Assembly (NCBI GenBank): GCA_021613335.1
Contig: JAJTWR010000236.1
Coordinates: forward strand, 1,501,001 to 1,565,000
Direction: 5' to 3'
Source: Whitmania pigra
Taxonomy: Eukaryota; Annelida; Clitellata; Hirudinida; Haemopidae
Length of the DNA stretch: 64,000 nucleotides
Shown: positions 1 through 13,321 of the stretch, in pieces
Numbering within the stretch: position 1 is the first letter of the stretch
How the letters are laid out: each line of letters starts with the position of its first letter
Made by a program: the position numbers and the translations under genes
The notes under the pieces: model-generated
Databases searched by the model: none
The model's input: the letters and a program-made list of their open reading frames with translations, nothing else
What the model was told of the DNA's origin: nothing

Positions 1-98
1 AATTCGAATCCACTAATCAGCAGCTGGAACAAACTTCGTTGAAGTATCAAATGGGACCATGATTGTGGGAAAATATAAAAATAGCAATATTAATAATA

Positions 99-174
<76 letters not shown>

Positions 175-1126
175 TAATAATAATAATATAATAATAATAA
201 TAATTATTAACAACAATGATGACGATGACACGAGACACCATGCTGTTTGGCTTCACTGAGAAGCGCAAACAATTCCAAGTCAAATATTGGTAACAAATAT
301 TGGTTATGTAATTGAAAGTTAAGGAAAAAACCCAGAATAAATCAATCAAAAAATTACGAAGGCAAGATTACTTGAGAACCAAAAAATAATAAAAGGTGAA
401 AAAAATGATGAGAGTGAAACACAATTTAACTAGTAAAATGTCAAGAGAGTATCCGAAATGCTTCAACAAGCCAATGCGATATTTTCCTTTCGATGAGAGA
501 AACTCAACCATCCTTTGATGAAACAGATGTCATCTGCTACCAAAGGATCTGATGATCGAAAGAAAGTAACAGCTGCTTAGAAGAAGATGGAGGATGTGCA
601 TCAAAAGTTTTGTTTTGGAGATTTATACAATGTATAAATGCAAAAATGGATACAAAATTATTCGTGGGAATCAAGTTATAACAAATATTCAGGTAAATAT
701 GGTAATAATATAAACATCTGTAAATAATCATAAAATGTATAAAAGTAATTAAGATAATAATATGAACATCTGAATAAAAATAAACAAATTATGGAGAGAA
801 GAGCAAGTCAAGCCCTTTAACAATCGAAATGATTGCAATTTAAATGGCCTACCTCAACAATGGTAAATTAATTAATAAAGCCAATTTGAACTTGTAATCA
901 CCAATAATATCACCTTAAAATATGTAATCAGAGTAATTAATTCACAGCCAATACAATCCAATGACATTTCCACCACAGAACTCTCGTTCGAAAGAAAGCA
1001 CGGAAAGTTCGAACAAAGCAGAAAAACACGGCATCGACAAAAAAAAACTTCATTTTCATAGGAAAGTCGAGGTCACGAAATGAATCCCCCGGATGCAAAA
1101 AGGCAGAGGACGTGATTGGGCAATGC
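1..1126. other. Intergenic and 3' flank of the rhomboid gene
   Basis: No coding exon could be recognised before the rhomboid stop codon at 1127. The open frames across 13-349 are products of an AAT repeat. The stretch just left of 1127 is presumably the 3' untranslated region of the minus-strand rhomboid gene. The rest is AT-rich with no recognisable RNA gene. Confidence 0.6.
92..231. repeat. (AAT)n microsatellite
   Basis: Nearly perfect AAT units with a few interruptions (AGT, GAT, ATA), degrading into CAACAATGATGACGATG. It generates spurious poly-Asn, poly-Ile and poly-Leu open frames on both strands. Confidence 0.95.
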
Positions 1127-3039
1127 TTAGCACATCCCCATGGTCGCGTTGCAGCAAGGCCTCCAATCGGTGGCAGGGAACGTCGTGGAAAATCCGTTCC
1201 ACAGGACTGCAAAGAGGACAAGGAGGAGGTAGGTGACCAGGCACACCCACCACAGGACTTTCTCCCAGCGCAGAACCTCCAGGTTCTTCAGCACCGGAAT
1301 GCCGATCAGCACACCTGGAAAAATAAAGGTGCGGATGATGGGAGGGGGTAGTGCGGTGATGATATTGATATGATGATGATTTGTAGGTTGAAAATGAGTG
1401 AATGTTCAATGTTGATAAAGAAGGATGACAGTCAAATCTCAACAGATCTACAAAGATCGTCACTGCCATCATCACCACCACCACCATCATTGTTATCATC
1501 ATCATCATCGACGTCATCATCACCATCCCCATCACCATCACTACCATCCTCACCACCATCATCATCGTTATCATCATAATTGAGATCCCAACCAGCAATC
1601 ATCCCAGCAAAGTGTGCAGCATAGGATATCTTGTTTGGATTGAAATGACGAGACCAGATGGCGGTTCCAATGTCCACTGCAACTGGAATTCAAATTTATT
1701 TTATTTTATTATTTATTTTATTTCCAGTACGGAACATTTGCAATGAATCGTTGTCGGCAATTTAAATAAAAATTAATCAAAATGAGATTAATTTCTAATA
1801 AGATTTAATTATGAATGAAAAATGTTATAAATAATGTTGTTAGAACATACAACGTTATATCTTACATTTTACTCAAAAATATTCAACAAGTATTCTCATA
1901 ATTTTATAATGAAATATTAATTTAATGACAATTTAATATTATTTGATAATTTAATGATACTTTAATAATAATAATAATGATAATGTGATATTATTATAGT
2001 TAATACATTAACGAATAATAATGGAATGTTTCCGGCTATAACCATAGAGATCAAGAAACAAACCATAGATGGACCAGAAGGCAAGCTGGACAGGTGCACT
2101 TAAGATGAATTTGATTGGACCCGTCATCCAGTCGTGGGTCATATTCTTCCAGTTCTGAGATGAATCATCAATTATGCCATTAATTAAGGTAATTGTGATA
2201 ATTAACGTATTAGTAATTAATATTACAAATGTATTAAATGGATAATATTATTTGTAATCATAAATATTACCAGTGCTACAAGATAGCAACTTCTTAATCA
2301 AAATTTCTTTACTCATTAAAACTTTCAAAGGTACATCTTCTGGTGATACAAAACAAGAAAATCTGCTCAGAAAAACCCGACCAACCATAATGATGGTGGC
2401 AAAGTGAGCACCGATGAGAGCATAGCAGCCTCCGCTAGCACCGACCAGGAAGGTGTAACTGTCCACGATGGACGACCCGAGGGAGCCTGCGATGACCCCG
2501 AGAAGGTAAACAATTCCGACCCTCCAGAACTTGTGGATGAGTTCCAAGGGGAGGCCGATGATCAGCTGGAAGATGAGGTTGGAAAGGATGTGCCAAATGC
2601 TGGAAGGAAGGAAGAAAGGAAAATGAATCACCATATCTGGATCTACCATCTGAATCGATGATGATTATTGGTTATCATCAGTGATGTCTCGTCAGTGATG
2701 TCTCGTAAGAAGTTAGACTTAGAACTATAACTACTTGAGAGAAGCAAAAAATATTAAGACCAAACAACTATTAGCAAACGAGTCGTTGAGAACATTTCAG
2801 TTACAAGTGGATCTCAATATATGCAATCTCCGAATGGTTTGAATTTCTTGAAACAATTCGATTCGTCAAAGTCAACTCAGTGAACGATGATATTCAAATT
2901 GTGCAAAAACATTGTCAGTGGCAAGCACATTGCTTTTATTTTTTTTTAGTTTTTATAACAAGGTGACACTTTGACATAACTGCCCTTCTGAACAAACCCA
3001 AGATGTCTTTCATCATCATCATCATCATCATCATCAATA

Positions 3040-3085
<46 letters not shown>

Positions 3086-4822
3086 GTCTACCCACCCATC
3101 ATGGATGAACATGTAGGAGAGAAATCTCCAGGCCTCGTATCTCCTTCTTGGGTTATAGGTCAGGGGGCTGTACAGGGGAGCCCCGGATTTGAAGGTCGTG
3201 TTGCAGCCCTTGTGCTTCATGTCTTGCACATAGTAGATAAACATGGCCAGCTGTTTGGAACACATCAATGATGATGATGAATGATGATGATGATGATGAT
3301 GTTGTGAACAAAGGTTAGTTAGTTAGAAGGTGCTTGTTATTATTATCCTTATTGTTAAGATAACATAATTCAATAATACAATATTAATTTTAAAGAAAGT
3401 GAATTTATAATAACCACAGTGAATGTCACAACAACACTTAATTATTTATTATTATAATTATACATTCATTATTAAAGATGATTTAAAAGATTAAAGGTTG
3501 TTCTTACATCACACACCATGATCGCAAGCATAAATTCCCACGGAGATCAACAATAGGTCATCACTACTGGCATCATTACAACCATTTAGGCTGATATTAA
3601 TACTGTTAATTATTATATAATAATATTAATATAATTAATAATAATATTCTAGAATGGTCAATTATTAAACATTATATCAGTGATAAATGATGATCAAAGG
3701 TATGCTTCCAAGTAATCTGCCATTTGAAGGCATTCGGATAATTAAAAAGCAACAAAGATTAACATGCTGATAATAACAATATCCTTACAGTTGACATCAT
3801 CATCATTGCATCCAATACAAAACTTGTTATTGCCCAATGGCTTTATCTTTGAGGAAGAAATTTTATTAACCATTTATCATCATCATCATCATGACCAACA
3901 CCACAATCTTCATCACAACCATAAGCACAACCATCATCATCACCACCACCATCATGCCAACCTCAACGAGAGAGATGAGGATCATGAAGAACGGAGGAGG
4001 GCAGCAGTTGTAGTGGTCCACGTACTGCTCCACGTAATCCTCGCCCATCGAAGTCTTCCTGGCAGGTACCACCGAACTGACAGCGATTCGAAGCAATTGT
4101 CGGAAGCCTGTCAGCTGAGAGTGGTCGAGATCCCGCATCTCTTCGGATTCCATCTGATTGTGGTGATGATGATGATGATGAATAATAATAAAATGGTCAT
4201 GATGGTGGTGATGATGATGATAAAGATGGTGAAGGTGACGATAGAAGAACTGCGAAGCTGATCTTTAAAAATTAATCTGCGTAATCATGGGTAAAAGCGG
4301 ACTGAACACTGTTAATAGTTACTGATGTGGGCAATGATTAATTTTAATTAATAACTAATTTAATTAATAGTTATCATTGTCATCATAATCATAACCATCA
4401 CCAGTGCTCCTTCTTTTCCACTTAAAAAGAACATTCTCGACATGCAGTACTGCTTAGATATTATGCATAATGTTTCATATCATTTAATGAACAGCGTAAC
4501 AATTAAGATTAAAAATTTATTATCTAATTCTGGGTGGCTAATCAGAGGCTGAATCAGTTAAGCATTTTAAATATCATTTAAGAATGATGAATGAAAAACT
4601 GGAGAATATTGCAAGAGCCAAATGTCTTAATTGCTTCTGGATGCTTCACTAAGTGAGGCCAAACATTTCTGATGATCAAATTTCAATAATTACACCCTAG
4701 AGATAATGAAGTCAATAAATATATAATAATACTAACAATAATAGTAATAATAACTACAATAATATAATTAAAATATAGTTACAATAATAATGGTAACAAT
4801 AATAATAATAATAATAATAATA

Positions 4823-4862
<40 letters not shown>

Positions 4863-6319
4863 CTAGTAATACTAATTGTAAAATTAACTATTAATATTCA
4901 TTAATTTATGGAAGCTTTTTAAAGAATGTTTCATCACAGGCACATCTCTTAGCTCTTAGCTTGTTTGGGACTTGTACAGGAATCAAAGAGATGAAGGTAA
5001 TTATATACAATTACATACGACAAACGATCACTGACACGTGAAACGAATTATTATTGTAATGAGTAATTGCTTTTGTGTTTTATTAATGAAATAGTCAGTT
5101 AATTAAAGGTGTCTTAAGGAAGCACAACAGAAGCTGTGTGATTTAATTTGCAAGTAACCAAGCAAACCTTGAAACAGAACTAGTGGCTTCACTAATGCCT
5201 AAATGTGATTAATATATTATTATTATTATTATATACAAAATATTATTATAATTTTAGCTTAACCATTTCAACCTATATTTATCGCAACCTCAATCAAAAT
5301 AAATGCACATTCAAACCCTATGTTGACGAAATGACAAATGTGGAAATTCCCAAATATCAATTATAGCTGAGCAGGACATTGACATAATTCTTGACAACAT
5401 TGCAGTGTCTTGAGTCACAACTCGACTCCTTTTAAAGCATTGCTTTATGCAACAGTGATGAGATGTTGATCATAAATTAGTTACCATAATTAGTTGAATA
5501 ATAAATCGTTAATAAAATGCAATATCAGCCTCTGAGCCACAGATATGGTTAATTTTTGTTACGGCACTAAATTCTAAACTATACCAAATAATAATTAGTA
5601 AACATTTTCCAATTAGTCTCCTAAACTGGTACATAAAAATAAATGTCAGTAATTAACATGTTTATTCCTTTCCGCTTACCAGTTCCACAAACTCCTTGTA
5701 ATCAAGAATCTTGTTCTTGTCCCTGTCTGCTTTTTGCAGGGCCATTTCAATGACCCTGGGAGGCAAATCAGAGCCACCAGCTCTGGCAAGGGTGGCCTTG
5801 AGTTGGCTCAGTGGAATGCCCCCTTGCTCTGCAAACTGCAAGTCATTCATGAAATTTGAAACTCATGATATTAAACATGAATTGTCAAATTGAAATAGAC
5901 TTTATTTTTATAGTATTGTATAGTATTATATAGTATTTTTATAATATATATATATATATATTTATAGTATTGATTTTGACTAAAGATTGAAGTTTTGTTT
6001 AAATGTGCTTATGGACATCATTTACAAAGATAACAACTAACCTGGTCAAATATTGGCTTGTAATGCTGAAAAGCAAAAGTTCAGCAATTAATGATTTTAG
6101 TCGCTTATTAATTATAACGAACAATTTAATGAAGTCTCTGGAACGAATTTATAAGTCAGTCCCAAATGTTTACAAATGCAAAAAAAGCACAAGTAATGAT
6201 AAGTAATAATAGCATACATAATTCGCACAGAAGAATCTTACTCGGTCAAGATTATCCTTGAGAGGAATAGTTTCATTCCTCTCTCGCTGAGCCTTTCTTC
6301 CACCTTTGGAACTAGCCAT
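1127..6319 (-). CDS. EF-hand rhomboid intramembrane serine protease (RHBDL1/3-like)
   Basis: Nine exons with matching phases: 6242-6319, 6042-6065, 5680-5835, 3962-4153, 3096-3250, 2386-2599, 2043-2154, 1593-1676, 1127-1314 (400 aa, close to the roughly 400-440 aa of RHBDL1/3). An N-terminal canonical EF-hand loop (D71, D73, N75, D79, E82) precedes a CCPPP motif and seven membrane segments. Rhomboid hallmarks are the WR motif (RYEAWRFLSYMFIH), H-x-x-x-N in IWHILSN, the catalytic serine in GASGG (S257) and the catalytic histidine in AAHFAG (H332). The family cleaves single-pass membrane proteins, classically EGF-type ligands, within the membrane of the secretory pathway. All catalytic residues are present, so it should be active. 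Calcium control through the EF-hand is an inference. Exon 2 is only 24 nt and is the least certain exon. Confidence 0.93.
1317..1592. repeat. GAT/ATC-rich intron of the rhomboid gene
   Basis: Intron 8 reads on the sense (minus) strand as degenerate GAT/GGT units after the 5' splice site and ATC units before the 3' splice site. It creates overlapping open frames on both strands that have no family similarity. Confidence 0.85.
3016..3083. repeat. (ATC)n microsatellite in rhomboid intron 5
   Basis: Nearly uninterrupted TCA/ATC triplets. On the sense strand of the rhomboid gene this is a GAT tract beginning a few bases after the exon 5 donor (exon boundary at 3096). Confidence 0.95.
4797..4860. 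repeat. (AAT)n microsatellite in rhomboid intron 3
   Basis: About 20 AAT triplets with one ATA interruption, inside the 1.5 kb intron between the EF-hand exon and the CCPPP exon. Confidence 0.95.
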
Positions 6320-8298
6320 TTTTAGTTGATTCTATTTATCCTCTTAAAATAGCGTATATTTATCAGCGAACACACTTCGCAACTCAGAAACTAAATTTTA
6401 AGAGCTCCTAACCAAGGCTACAGAATAATAAATTGCAACGAGCCCATCGGCTTATTTATTCCATTCAACCAATAAGTTTTTTGTTTATTATTGCTTGTTA
6501 ACAAGATTCAAAAAAGTTGTTTGATTAATATTTACAGAAAAGGGACTTAATTTGTTAGGTGTATTTCCGCATATATCTATAATTTTTTTGGCATTATTAA
6601 AAAGTATTGATAGGAAGGGTAATTTTTTAATTATTATAATTGATGATTATGATAAATAAAATTGGTACAAAGTCAAAAAGTTTTAGGAAAGCCATCGATC
6701 AGCACAAACATTATTTCAAAGTTGAAGATTGAACTATTTATAGACTCCTTTTGCTTATGTCGTGCCGCCTTCAGAATTCAAAAACGACGATTTCATTTTA
6801 ATGGAAGGCAAGAATAACGGAATTTTTACTTATCCATGGGCGAGGTCTTACCTTTTAATGACATGATCTATTTGACCTATGCGATCAGAGTTCCAACATT
6901 GCTAATCTTAAGAACGAAAACGTCTATTTTGATGATTGTCTCATGTTAGTAATAAAATTACTTTTGAAACTCAATAGAAACAAAACAAATAGAGTAGTAT
7001 TTTTGTTGCATTTGGTTTAATAAAATATAAAGACAAGAATAACAATTTCTTAATATTAAAAGAAATATTTTTTCCTTAATGGAAGTTTCGGGTTTTATGG
7101 ACTTTTATGAAACCAACCTTTTAATCTATTCGTAGAAAATACTTCTGAAAACTTGACGACTGTATATTCAATTAAGTTGTCCATCATACTCTTAAGGCAG
7201 CATTATTTTCAAATTGCTTTCAGAAATGCAAATTGTAGTTACTAAAGATCTTGTTGTCTTAATATTTCTAGCACTGTACTTTGCTGTTATGGCCGCAAAC
7301 AAGTTATTTTAGTTAGTTAGCTTTAAAGTTTACTGCGTCCTAAATAGTTCTTATAAACTTTAAGTTTCAAAAATTTATTGTTTATAATTTTGGGCGTCAT
7401 TTTTTAAAAGTTATCTCGGTTAGGTGTCTCACTTCTAATTAGATGATCTTGGATCACCTTGATAAGGGATTTATGCAGCAATTTGCAACTCGAGGACAAA
7501 TAAATCCCTGGCAGTTTTAGCCTAGTTATCTAGAGCAGGTTGATGTGGAAGGTTTTGGATTAATTAATAAGGGGTAGATCATTATTCTATAATAAGGCCA
7601 ATTATTAAATCAAGGTTAGTCGGACTCACCTGATAATGAAAACAATGAAGGAATAATGAAATCAACTAGGACAACTCTATAAAATATACGAACCTGGTTG
7701 TAGGCCAGTAACTGCTATAAGTTATATATGTGTAATCTTTATTGATAATTATAAATTATATTTACAGAATAATAAAATGCATATGTATTATAAAGTTTAT
7801 ACATGTTTATTAATGATAAAAAATAATTGATCAGGTGATATAAAACGTTAAAACAAAACGTTTCATTGTTGAATTATTTCTGAAAACTAATAAGCTTGGT
7901 AAAATATAAAAAATAAAACATGCAATCATTGCAAAATTTAAATTAAAACAATTTTAGTTTAGCATATTTATTTCTGAAAATCATGTCAAACAGCCAACGA
8001 TATCAATTGAACAAAACCATAAATTAATAATGAATAAATGCTCCTTATCATTTATAATTAAAAAATTCTATGCTTTAAAATTTGAAATCGTTTCGCAGTG
8101 GATGTAAAATGGCCTCAGATGCGACAAAATAGTATTTGAATGGCTGGATTTTCCAAAGCAAATAAGATGGGTATGCTTAACATTCATCACAAAATAGAGG
8201 CCCTTAGTTAGACACAATATAATGCAAATTTTATAATAATAAAAAACAAAAAGTTACGAGCTTACATTATCATGAAGTATTTATGACAATTATAATTG
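6320..8298. other. Intergenic, rhomboid 5' flank to GST1 3' flank
   Basis: About 2 kb of AT-rich sequence with frames broken in all six readings and no recognisable exon, tRNA or long repeat. It must hold the rhomboid promoter (right of 6319) and the 3' end of the first GST gene, but I see no specific element I can defend. Confidence 0.6.
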
Positions 8299-10751
8299 TT
8301 ATTGCATGTCAAGGACTTTCTTGACGAGAGCCACTCTCTCAGGGGCATGTGGTGGCGTTCTAATCTCCTTCATGTACTTTTCAAAGAAGATCTCTCGACC
8401 CATGGTATCAAGAAAATTCTAAAATAAATTAGTTTCCGGGCTTCACAACTGATTTCGAAACACATCATTATAAACATTAATTAAATTCATTTAGTCTATA
8501 CATTTACGCTAGAAAGCAAAGATTACACCATGCTATAGGGCACAGATGAACTATCTATTTTTACCGCTCGATAATTCGATCCCATTTTAAGCTTTTAATG
8601 TAACTGTCATTTGAGCGCATTTCAAACAAAGTGCGAACTTTATCGAAATAAACTCTACAGCCACAGTTGTACCTGTATAGCAGGGTAATCCTTCAAAACA
8701 CTCTCATCGTAGTAGTCTTTCAAGTAGAGAAGAGCCTCTAACAGTCCAAGATCTGCCAGAGTCAAAGAATTCCCAACCAAGTGGGCATTATTCCTGTTTT
8801 CTCTGAGGATCTGCATAGCAACAATTTCCATAGCCCGCATTCATAAGTAGGAATACGAGATGTGCACGCATTATGAACTACTTTTTTTTTTTAAATGTTT
8901 TGAATGAGATTTTCGTGAACCATTTTTCAAAAACCTATGTTACATAAATGACTCCTCGAAGGTCTTGACAATCAATGTGACAACATTAGACGAAATGAAG
9001 CAGCTTGTGAGAGCACGCTTGGTGAAGAGAATAGAATTATTTAATAATAAATTAGTAATGTCAAAGTTGTTAGATTTTTTTTCTAAACTTCAAAACTTTT
9101 TTAAACATTGCAAACGACCTTCTCAAAGAATGGCAAGTACTTGGCCACTGCATTCTCAGTCATTTCCTTGACTTTATCAGCAGGGAATTTGAAGCCAGTC
9201 GGGTAGAAATGTGCTCCAAAGTCCCGACTTCCATCGAAATACATATCCACTCTGAGATATTTAGAAGCGGTTTAAGAATAAAATATAGAAAACCAATCAA
9301 CTTATATGATATTTGTCTTATTATTATTATGTTACTAATATTGCTTTGGATGTCATAGATTTAAAAAGCATTATTAGTTATTTTTATTAATAAAGACATT
9401 GTAATTTATGGCTTATTAAATTACTTTGTCTCATCGTCCTCATCGTTGCCATAAAGATGATGCTTCCTCGCCAAATATCTCACTATTGCACTCGACTGGA
9501 CTAAGTTTTTGCCATTGATTTTCAAGAGCGGTAGCTGTCCAAATGGTAGTTCTACGGCAGTTAGTTTTAATGTTATTCATCTATTGCTGGAAAACATGAA
9601 TACACATTACCCTGTCTCAGTTTCAGAAACTCTTCTCTTGATGTCAAATGAACCTCCTTGAACTTAAAAATTATGATTGAAATAAATAACTAATGCATTT
9701 TCATATTTTCAAAAATGGTTAAAAAGTCGTAAAATTAATTATACGGCAAAACTCGAGTTTGGAAGTACAACACTTTATTTGTTTATTTGATTAAAAGCAT
9801 AAAATATAAGAAAATTTTTTATTTTATTGTTCTTAATGCACAGGGTCGTATTTAGAAATTGATTTCGGTTGGGTTCAAATCAGGGCCCCCGAGAGAAAAA
9901 ACAAGTGTCGATTAGAGACTTTTTCTGGGCCCCCTTTCCATCACTAGTCTTATCTAGATGATTCACTTTGAGAGCCAAAGGCATAAAATGATAGAACGAT
10001 ATGAAGTTGCTCAAACTTAATAAAATATAAAGACAAAGACAAAAATAATTTTTTTTTAATTTTCATCCCAGCTCTCTAAAATTATTATACCTCCCCCACA
10101 CCATATAAAAAACTCTTGATTTGGAAAAATTAGGTGAGCCTCTCTGGAAGAGGTTGAGGTGAAATTTTCCTTTCAGCATCAAAGTAACAAAAAAGATTTC
10201 ATGAGTAATTGCCCAATCCACTTTTAGGTTCTAATGTTCATGGGTCCCCCAAACTTTTCTAAGCCCCGGTGCGGCGCAACGTCTGCACCCCTTATCTTGG
10301 GGCCTGGTTCAAATATATTATTTGTAAAAGTTCAAGTTATTTGTTACTTAAAAAAAACGATAGTTGATATAAGACCTAATTAATTACTTTTATTTAATTA
10401 TTTATTAGTCCTATATCAGTTTTGTTTAGAAATTGCAAATTTGTTTGAGGTTTTGCATTTAATTTTTTTTTAATTATTTCAAAGAAGGCTTGAACCCATA
10501 AATCTAGGATTGATATTAAAAAATTGGAGTGTACGTAAATGTCGTTTGCGCAATAGTCTATGTGCGCAACTGCCATGTGAGCAACCGCCTCGTGAGCTAT
10601 CGCCATTTGGGCAAAAGTCAGGGAATCGCATGCGAATTACTTTAAGGGGAACTAAACCTCTTCTAACCTCAATTCCACAAGTCGTGAGAGTAAGTCTTAC
10701 AATCTCCCCAAAACCTCTTGCTGGAAAATAGACGAGTGTAGCGAAAGACAT
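8299..10751 (-). CDS. Sigma-class glutathione S-transferase (copy 1)
   Basis: Six exons, 10668-10751, 9611-9662, 9425-9551, 9119-9251, 8673-8810 and 8299-8418, give 217 aa with every phase closing. The thioredoxin-fold half starts MSFATLVYF with the catalytic Tyr at position 8, then LPFGQLPLL (cis-Pro) and [11 protein letters not shown] (the conserved Q-S glutathione-binding pair). The helical half carries [13 protein letters not shown]. The exon structure (84, 52, 127, 133, 138, 120 nt) is shared by every GST here, so the set arose by tandem duplication. Sigma GSTs conjugate glutathione to electrophiles and some isomerise prostaglandin H2; substrate cannot be told from sequence. Intron 1 is unusually long (about 1 kb) and holds a transposon-like segment. 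Confidence 0.95.
9840..10318. mobile_element. Possible degenerate non-autonomous DNA transposon in GST1 intron 1
   Basis: The segment is unlike its AT-rich surroundings. It opens with CAGGGTCGTATTTAGA and a GGGCCCCC run, and closes with AAGCCCCGGTGCGGCGCAA followed by CTGCACCCC. Such G/C-rich ends around an AT core are seen in decayed non-autonomous DNA transposons. No transposase frame and no clear target-site duplication are visible, so the call is tentative. Confidence 0.35.
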
Positions 10752-11798
10752 CGCAATTCCTGAATTAAACCCGAATAGAACAATTACCAATTAAGCCAAG
10801 CACGTATTCACAAGCGATCGCATATGGGCGCATATTCGTCTGTCGACCTTATGAAGGCAATTTATTCCTTAATTGAAATGCTCAGCTAAGGCTTGGCATG
10901 GCATCAGTAAAGTTTTTTGACACAATTTATTATTTCAGTCATTGAAGTTTTAAACCACCCCACAAATTCTGCACAAACAATGCTTTTGGTTTGAAATGGC
11001 AATTTCAGCGTCTGAAACTTGGTAAAGACATGTGTTTAGAATAAATTTGAAAATCGGTTTTATTCCTTTTTTTATAATTTTGTGAAAGTTAGCAGAACTA
11101 AGCAAAGAAAAAAACAAACTCTCGTTCGAAGTAACTGAATGCTTCTGGCTGCGATTGCCATGTGATCGGCCATGTGAAAGTTCAATTTTTTAAATCTCAG
11201 CCAACTTCGATCATGGAATCAAAAATCATCTTCTTGACTTCTGAGTTTTATTTACAATACTTCATTTACTGAGAATAACATTTTGTCACTGAATCCCGCT
11301 CGTATAATTTTAAATAATGTTAGACAATCCCCTCCGAAATCATCAACCCCCTGATAAAAATAACTTAACTTACTGTTTGCAACTTCTTTTCAGGTCACTC
11401 CGAATAACAATAAACTCTAATTTACGCTCGCCCGGTGCGCATAAGCAAAGTCCTCATCGTCTGCAAGGCATCATCCCCTTCAGACTCAATCCAACTCTCT
11501 CTATCAAATCAGCCGGATGAAGCCCTGGTTTCATCATAATCATCTTCTTTAAGAGTTATTGTTTTCGTCAACGTCATCACATTCGTTTTCGCCAAGATTT
11601 TTGCAACTACGGCTATTCTCAACATCAACTTCATGAAATAATTTAAAAATAAATTTTTTTTTGTAGATTTAATCAAGAATGAAAATTAGTAACTGATATG
11701 TCTTGAAAGAACAACTTAAGAATGAAAACCACAAGAAGGAAGTGCAAAATGAGTAGAAACACCAGTCAAACTGTCTCTGCCATCGAGATATGCTATCA
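10752..11798. other. Intergenic between GST1 start and GST2 stop
   Basis: About 1 kb. It should contain the GST1 promoter (near 10760-10900) and the GST2 3' end. The 67-codon plus-strand frame at 11317-11520 has no family resemblance and is treated as chance. No RNA gene seen. Confidence 0.6.
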
Positions 11799-13289
11799 TC
11801 ACTTAGTATATCCAAGGACCTCCCTGGCATGCTCGATCTTTTCAGGGGTGTGGAGAGGTTTTCTGATCTCCGTGATGTACTTCTCATAGAAACCCTGTTC
11901 TGCCATTTTCGAGAGAAATTTCTAGAAATAATGATTTGCAATAGTCAGGATTAAGAAATCTCTCAAATTTCATAATAAGTGATGCTTTGATTGAACGGAT
12001 TATCCTACAATTTAGAATGCAGAACAATCTGACAATACTAAAATTTTTCGCTGCGAAGCTAACTCGCACTCTAAAAATGAAATTTTTAAAAGCAAAACGA
12101 AAGTTTAGGACCTCTACTTCAGGATAGCTGTCATAGATATTCTGCTCGTAAAAATCCCCCAAGTACAGAAGCACTTCAAGCAGACCAAGATCAGCAAAAG
12201 TGAGAGAATCACCAACCAAATAACCAGTACCGTTGTTCTTCAGAATCTTCAGATCAATAAGTTGTAATTCTATTCAATTTGCTGAGTAATAACTTTTAGC
12301 ACATTAGATGATTAATTATATTGAATAATTAACTTAGTGAGACATCGAAGATGCAATTTTAGGCGATCTTTTTCATCATTCATTCACTCATACAATGAAC
12401 AAATCAATATTTTTGTTTTTGGATATTTTGAATCAAATTAATTTCAGCAAAGTCAGTCAACAACATGTCAACAATGAATCAGAAATGATGCTTAAATTAA
12501 TTTAAAATTTACATTTTCTCAGTTTTAGCTTGTAGTCTAAAACTACACATTAATTGACATTTCAAATCAGTTTCATTAAAACCTGTTCAAAGAGAGCCAG
12601 ATATTTCTTCACAATTGCTTCAGTGTTTTCGACTGCCTTGTCGAACGGGTACACCACACCAATTTGCATGATTGGTTTCAAGAAATCCCTGGACCCTTCA
12701 TAGCAGGCATCCACCCTGAATTAATGAAAGATCATCTACTAGAAATGTCTTCCACAAATATGGAATCAAATTATTAATGAGTAAACATGTTAAACATAGG
12801 CAGAAACAAAAACAGATTCCTGCAAAAACTGAAACAATGTTGCAAGAATGCATGCAATATAAAAATTTAGAATAATTCACATCGTCATCTTATCTTCATC
12901 ACTGCCATAGAGATTGTTAGTCCTGGCGATGTGTCTCACAATTGCACCTGATTGAACCAGGTGTTTGCCATCCACAATCAGTACTGGAACTTGGCCAAAT
13001 GGAAGTTCTAAATAATTTCAGATTTATCCTTAAAACAGTTTTTTGATAAGTCTTAAAAGATTTAAAACATTCAAATCTCACTGGGTTTCAAAGCCAAATA
13101 CTCCTCTCTCGACTTCAGGTGGCTCTCTTTGAACTGAAAATAATTATTTCATCATCAAAACAACTTAGGAAGCTCGCAGTTTACTTTTAAAATTCGAGCT
13201 ATTACTTCGACATCACATGCCGCAAGGACCAATCTTATTATCTCTCCGAATCCTCTTCCATTAAAATAGATCAACTCCGGTACAGACAT
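11799..13289 (-). CDS. Sigma-class glutathione S-transferase (copy 2)
   Basis: Exons 13206-13289, 13082-13133, 12881-13007, 12583-12715, 12112-12246 and 11799-11921 give 217 aa. The start MSVPELIYFNGRGFGEI places the catalytic Tyr at position 8. KLPFGQVPVL and VQSGAIVRHIA form the glutathione site, and VGDSLTFADLGLLEVL is the conserved helical-domain motif. Exons 1-5 and their introns are nearly identical to GST copy 4 (17418-18595), whereas exon 6 is not. This copy is therefore the likely donor of a recent duplication or conversion. A TATAAA on the minus strand lies at 13347-13352, about 58 nt before the ATG. Confidence 0.95.
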
Positions 13290-13321
13290 CTTTGCTTCCG
13301 GCGTGCGTTGAGGGCGTCGAG
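11951..13321. repeat. Segmental duplication, copy A (donor side)
   Basis: A block of about 1.37 kb containing GST2 exons 1-5 with introns is repeated at 17246-18627 with few differences (small indels and scattered substitutions). Similarity stops in intron 5 on one side and about 30 nt upstream of the start codon on the other. Confidence 0.9.

Noticed and set aside
13..349. Poly-Leu, poly-Ile and poly-Asn open frames
   Set aside because: They are the three readings of one AAT microsatellite with no non-repetitive coding part.
2404..2661. 85-codon plus-strand frame over the rhomboid
   Set aside because: It is antisense to the rhomboid exon 2386-2599, which has catalytic GASGG and exact splice phases.
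3764..4261. 165-codon plus-strand frame rich in His and Met
   Set aside because: Driven by CAT/ATG repeats in rhomboid introns and antisense to the CCPPP exon at 3962-4153.
7019..7050. Shared TTAATAAAATATAAAGACAA word with 10017-10040
   Set aside because: AT-rich, short, and the flanks do not align; not enough to call a repeat family.
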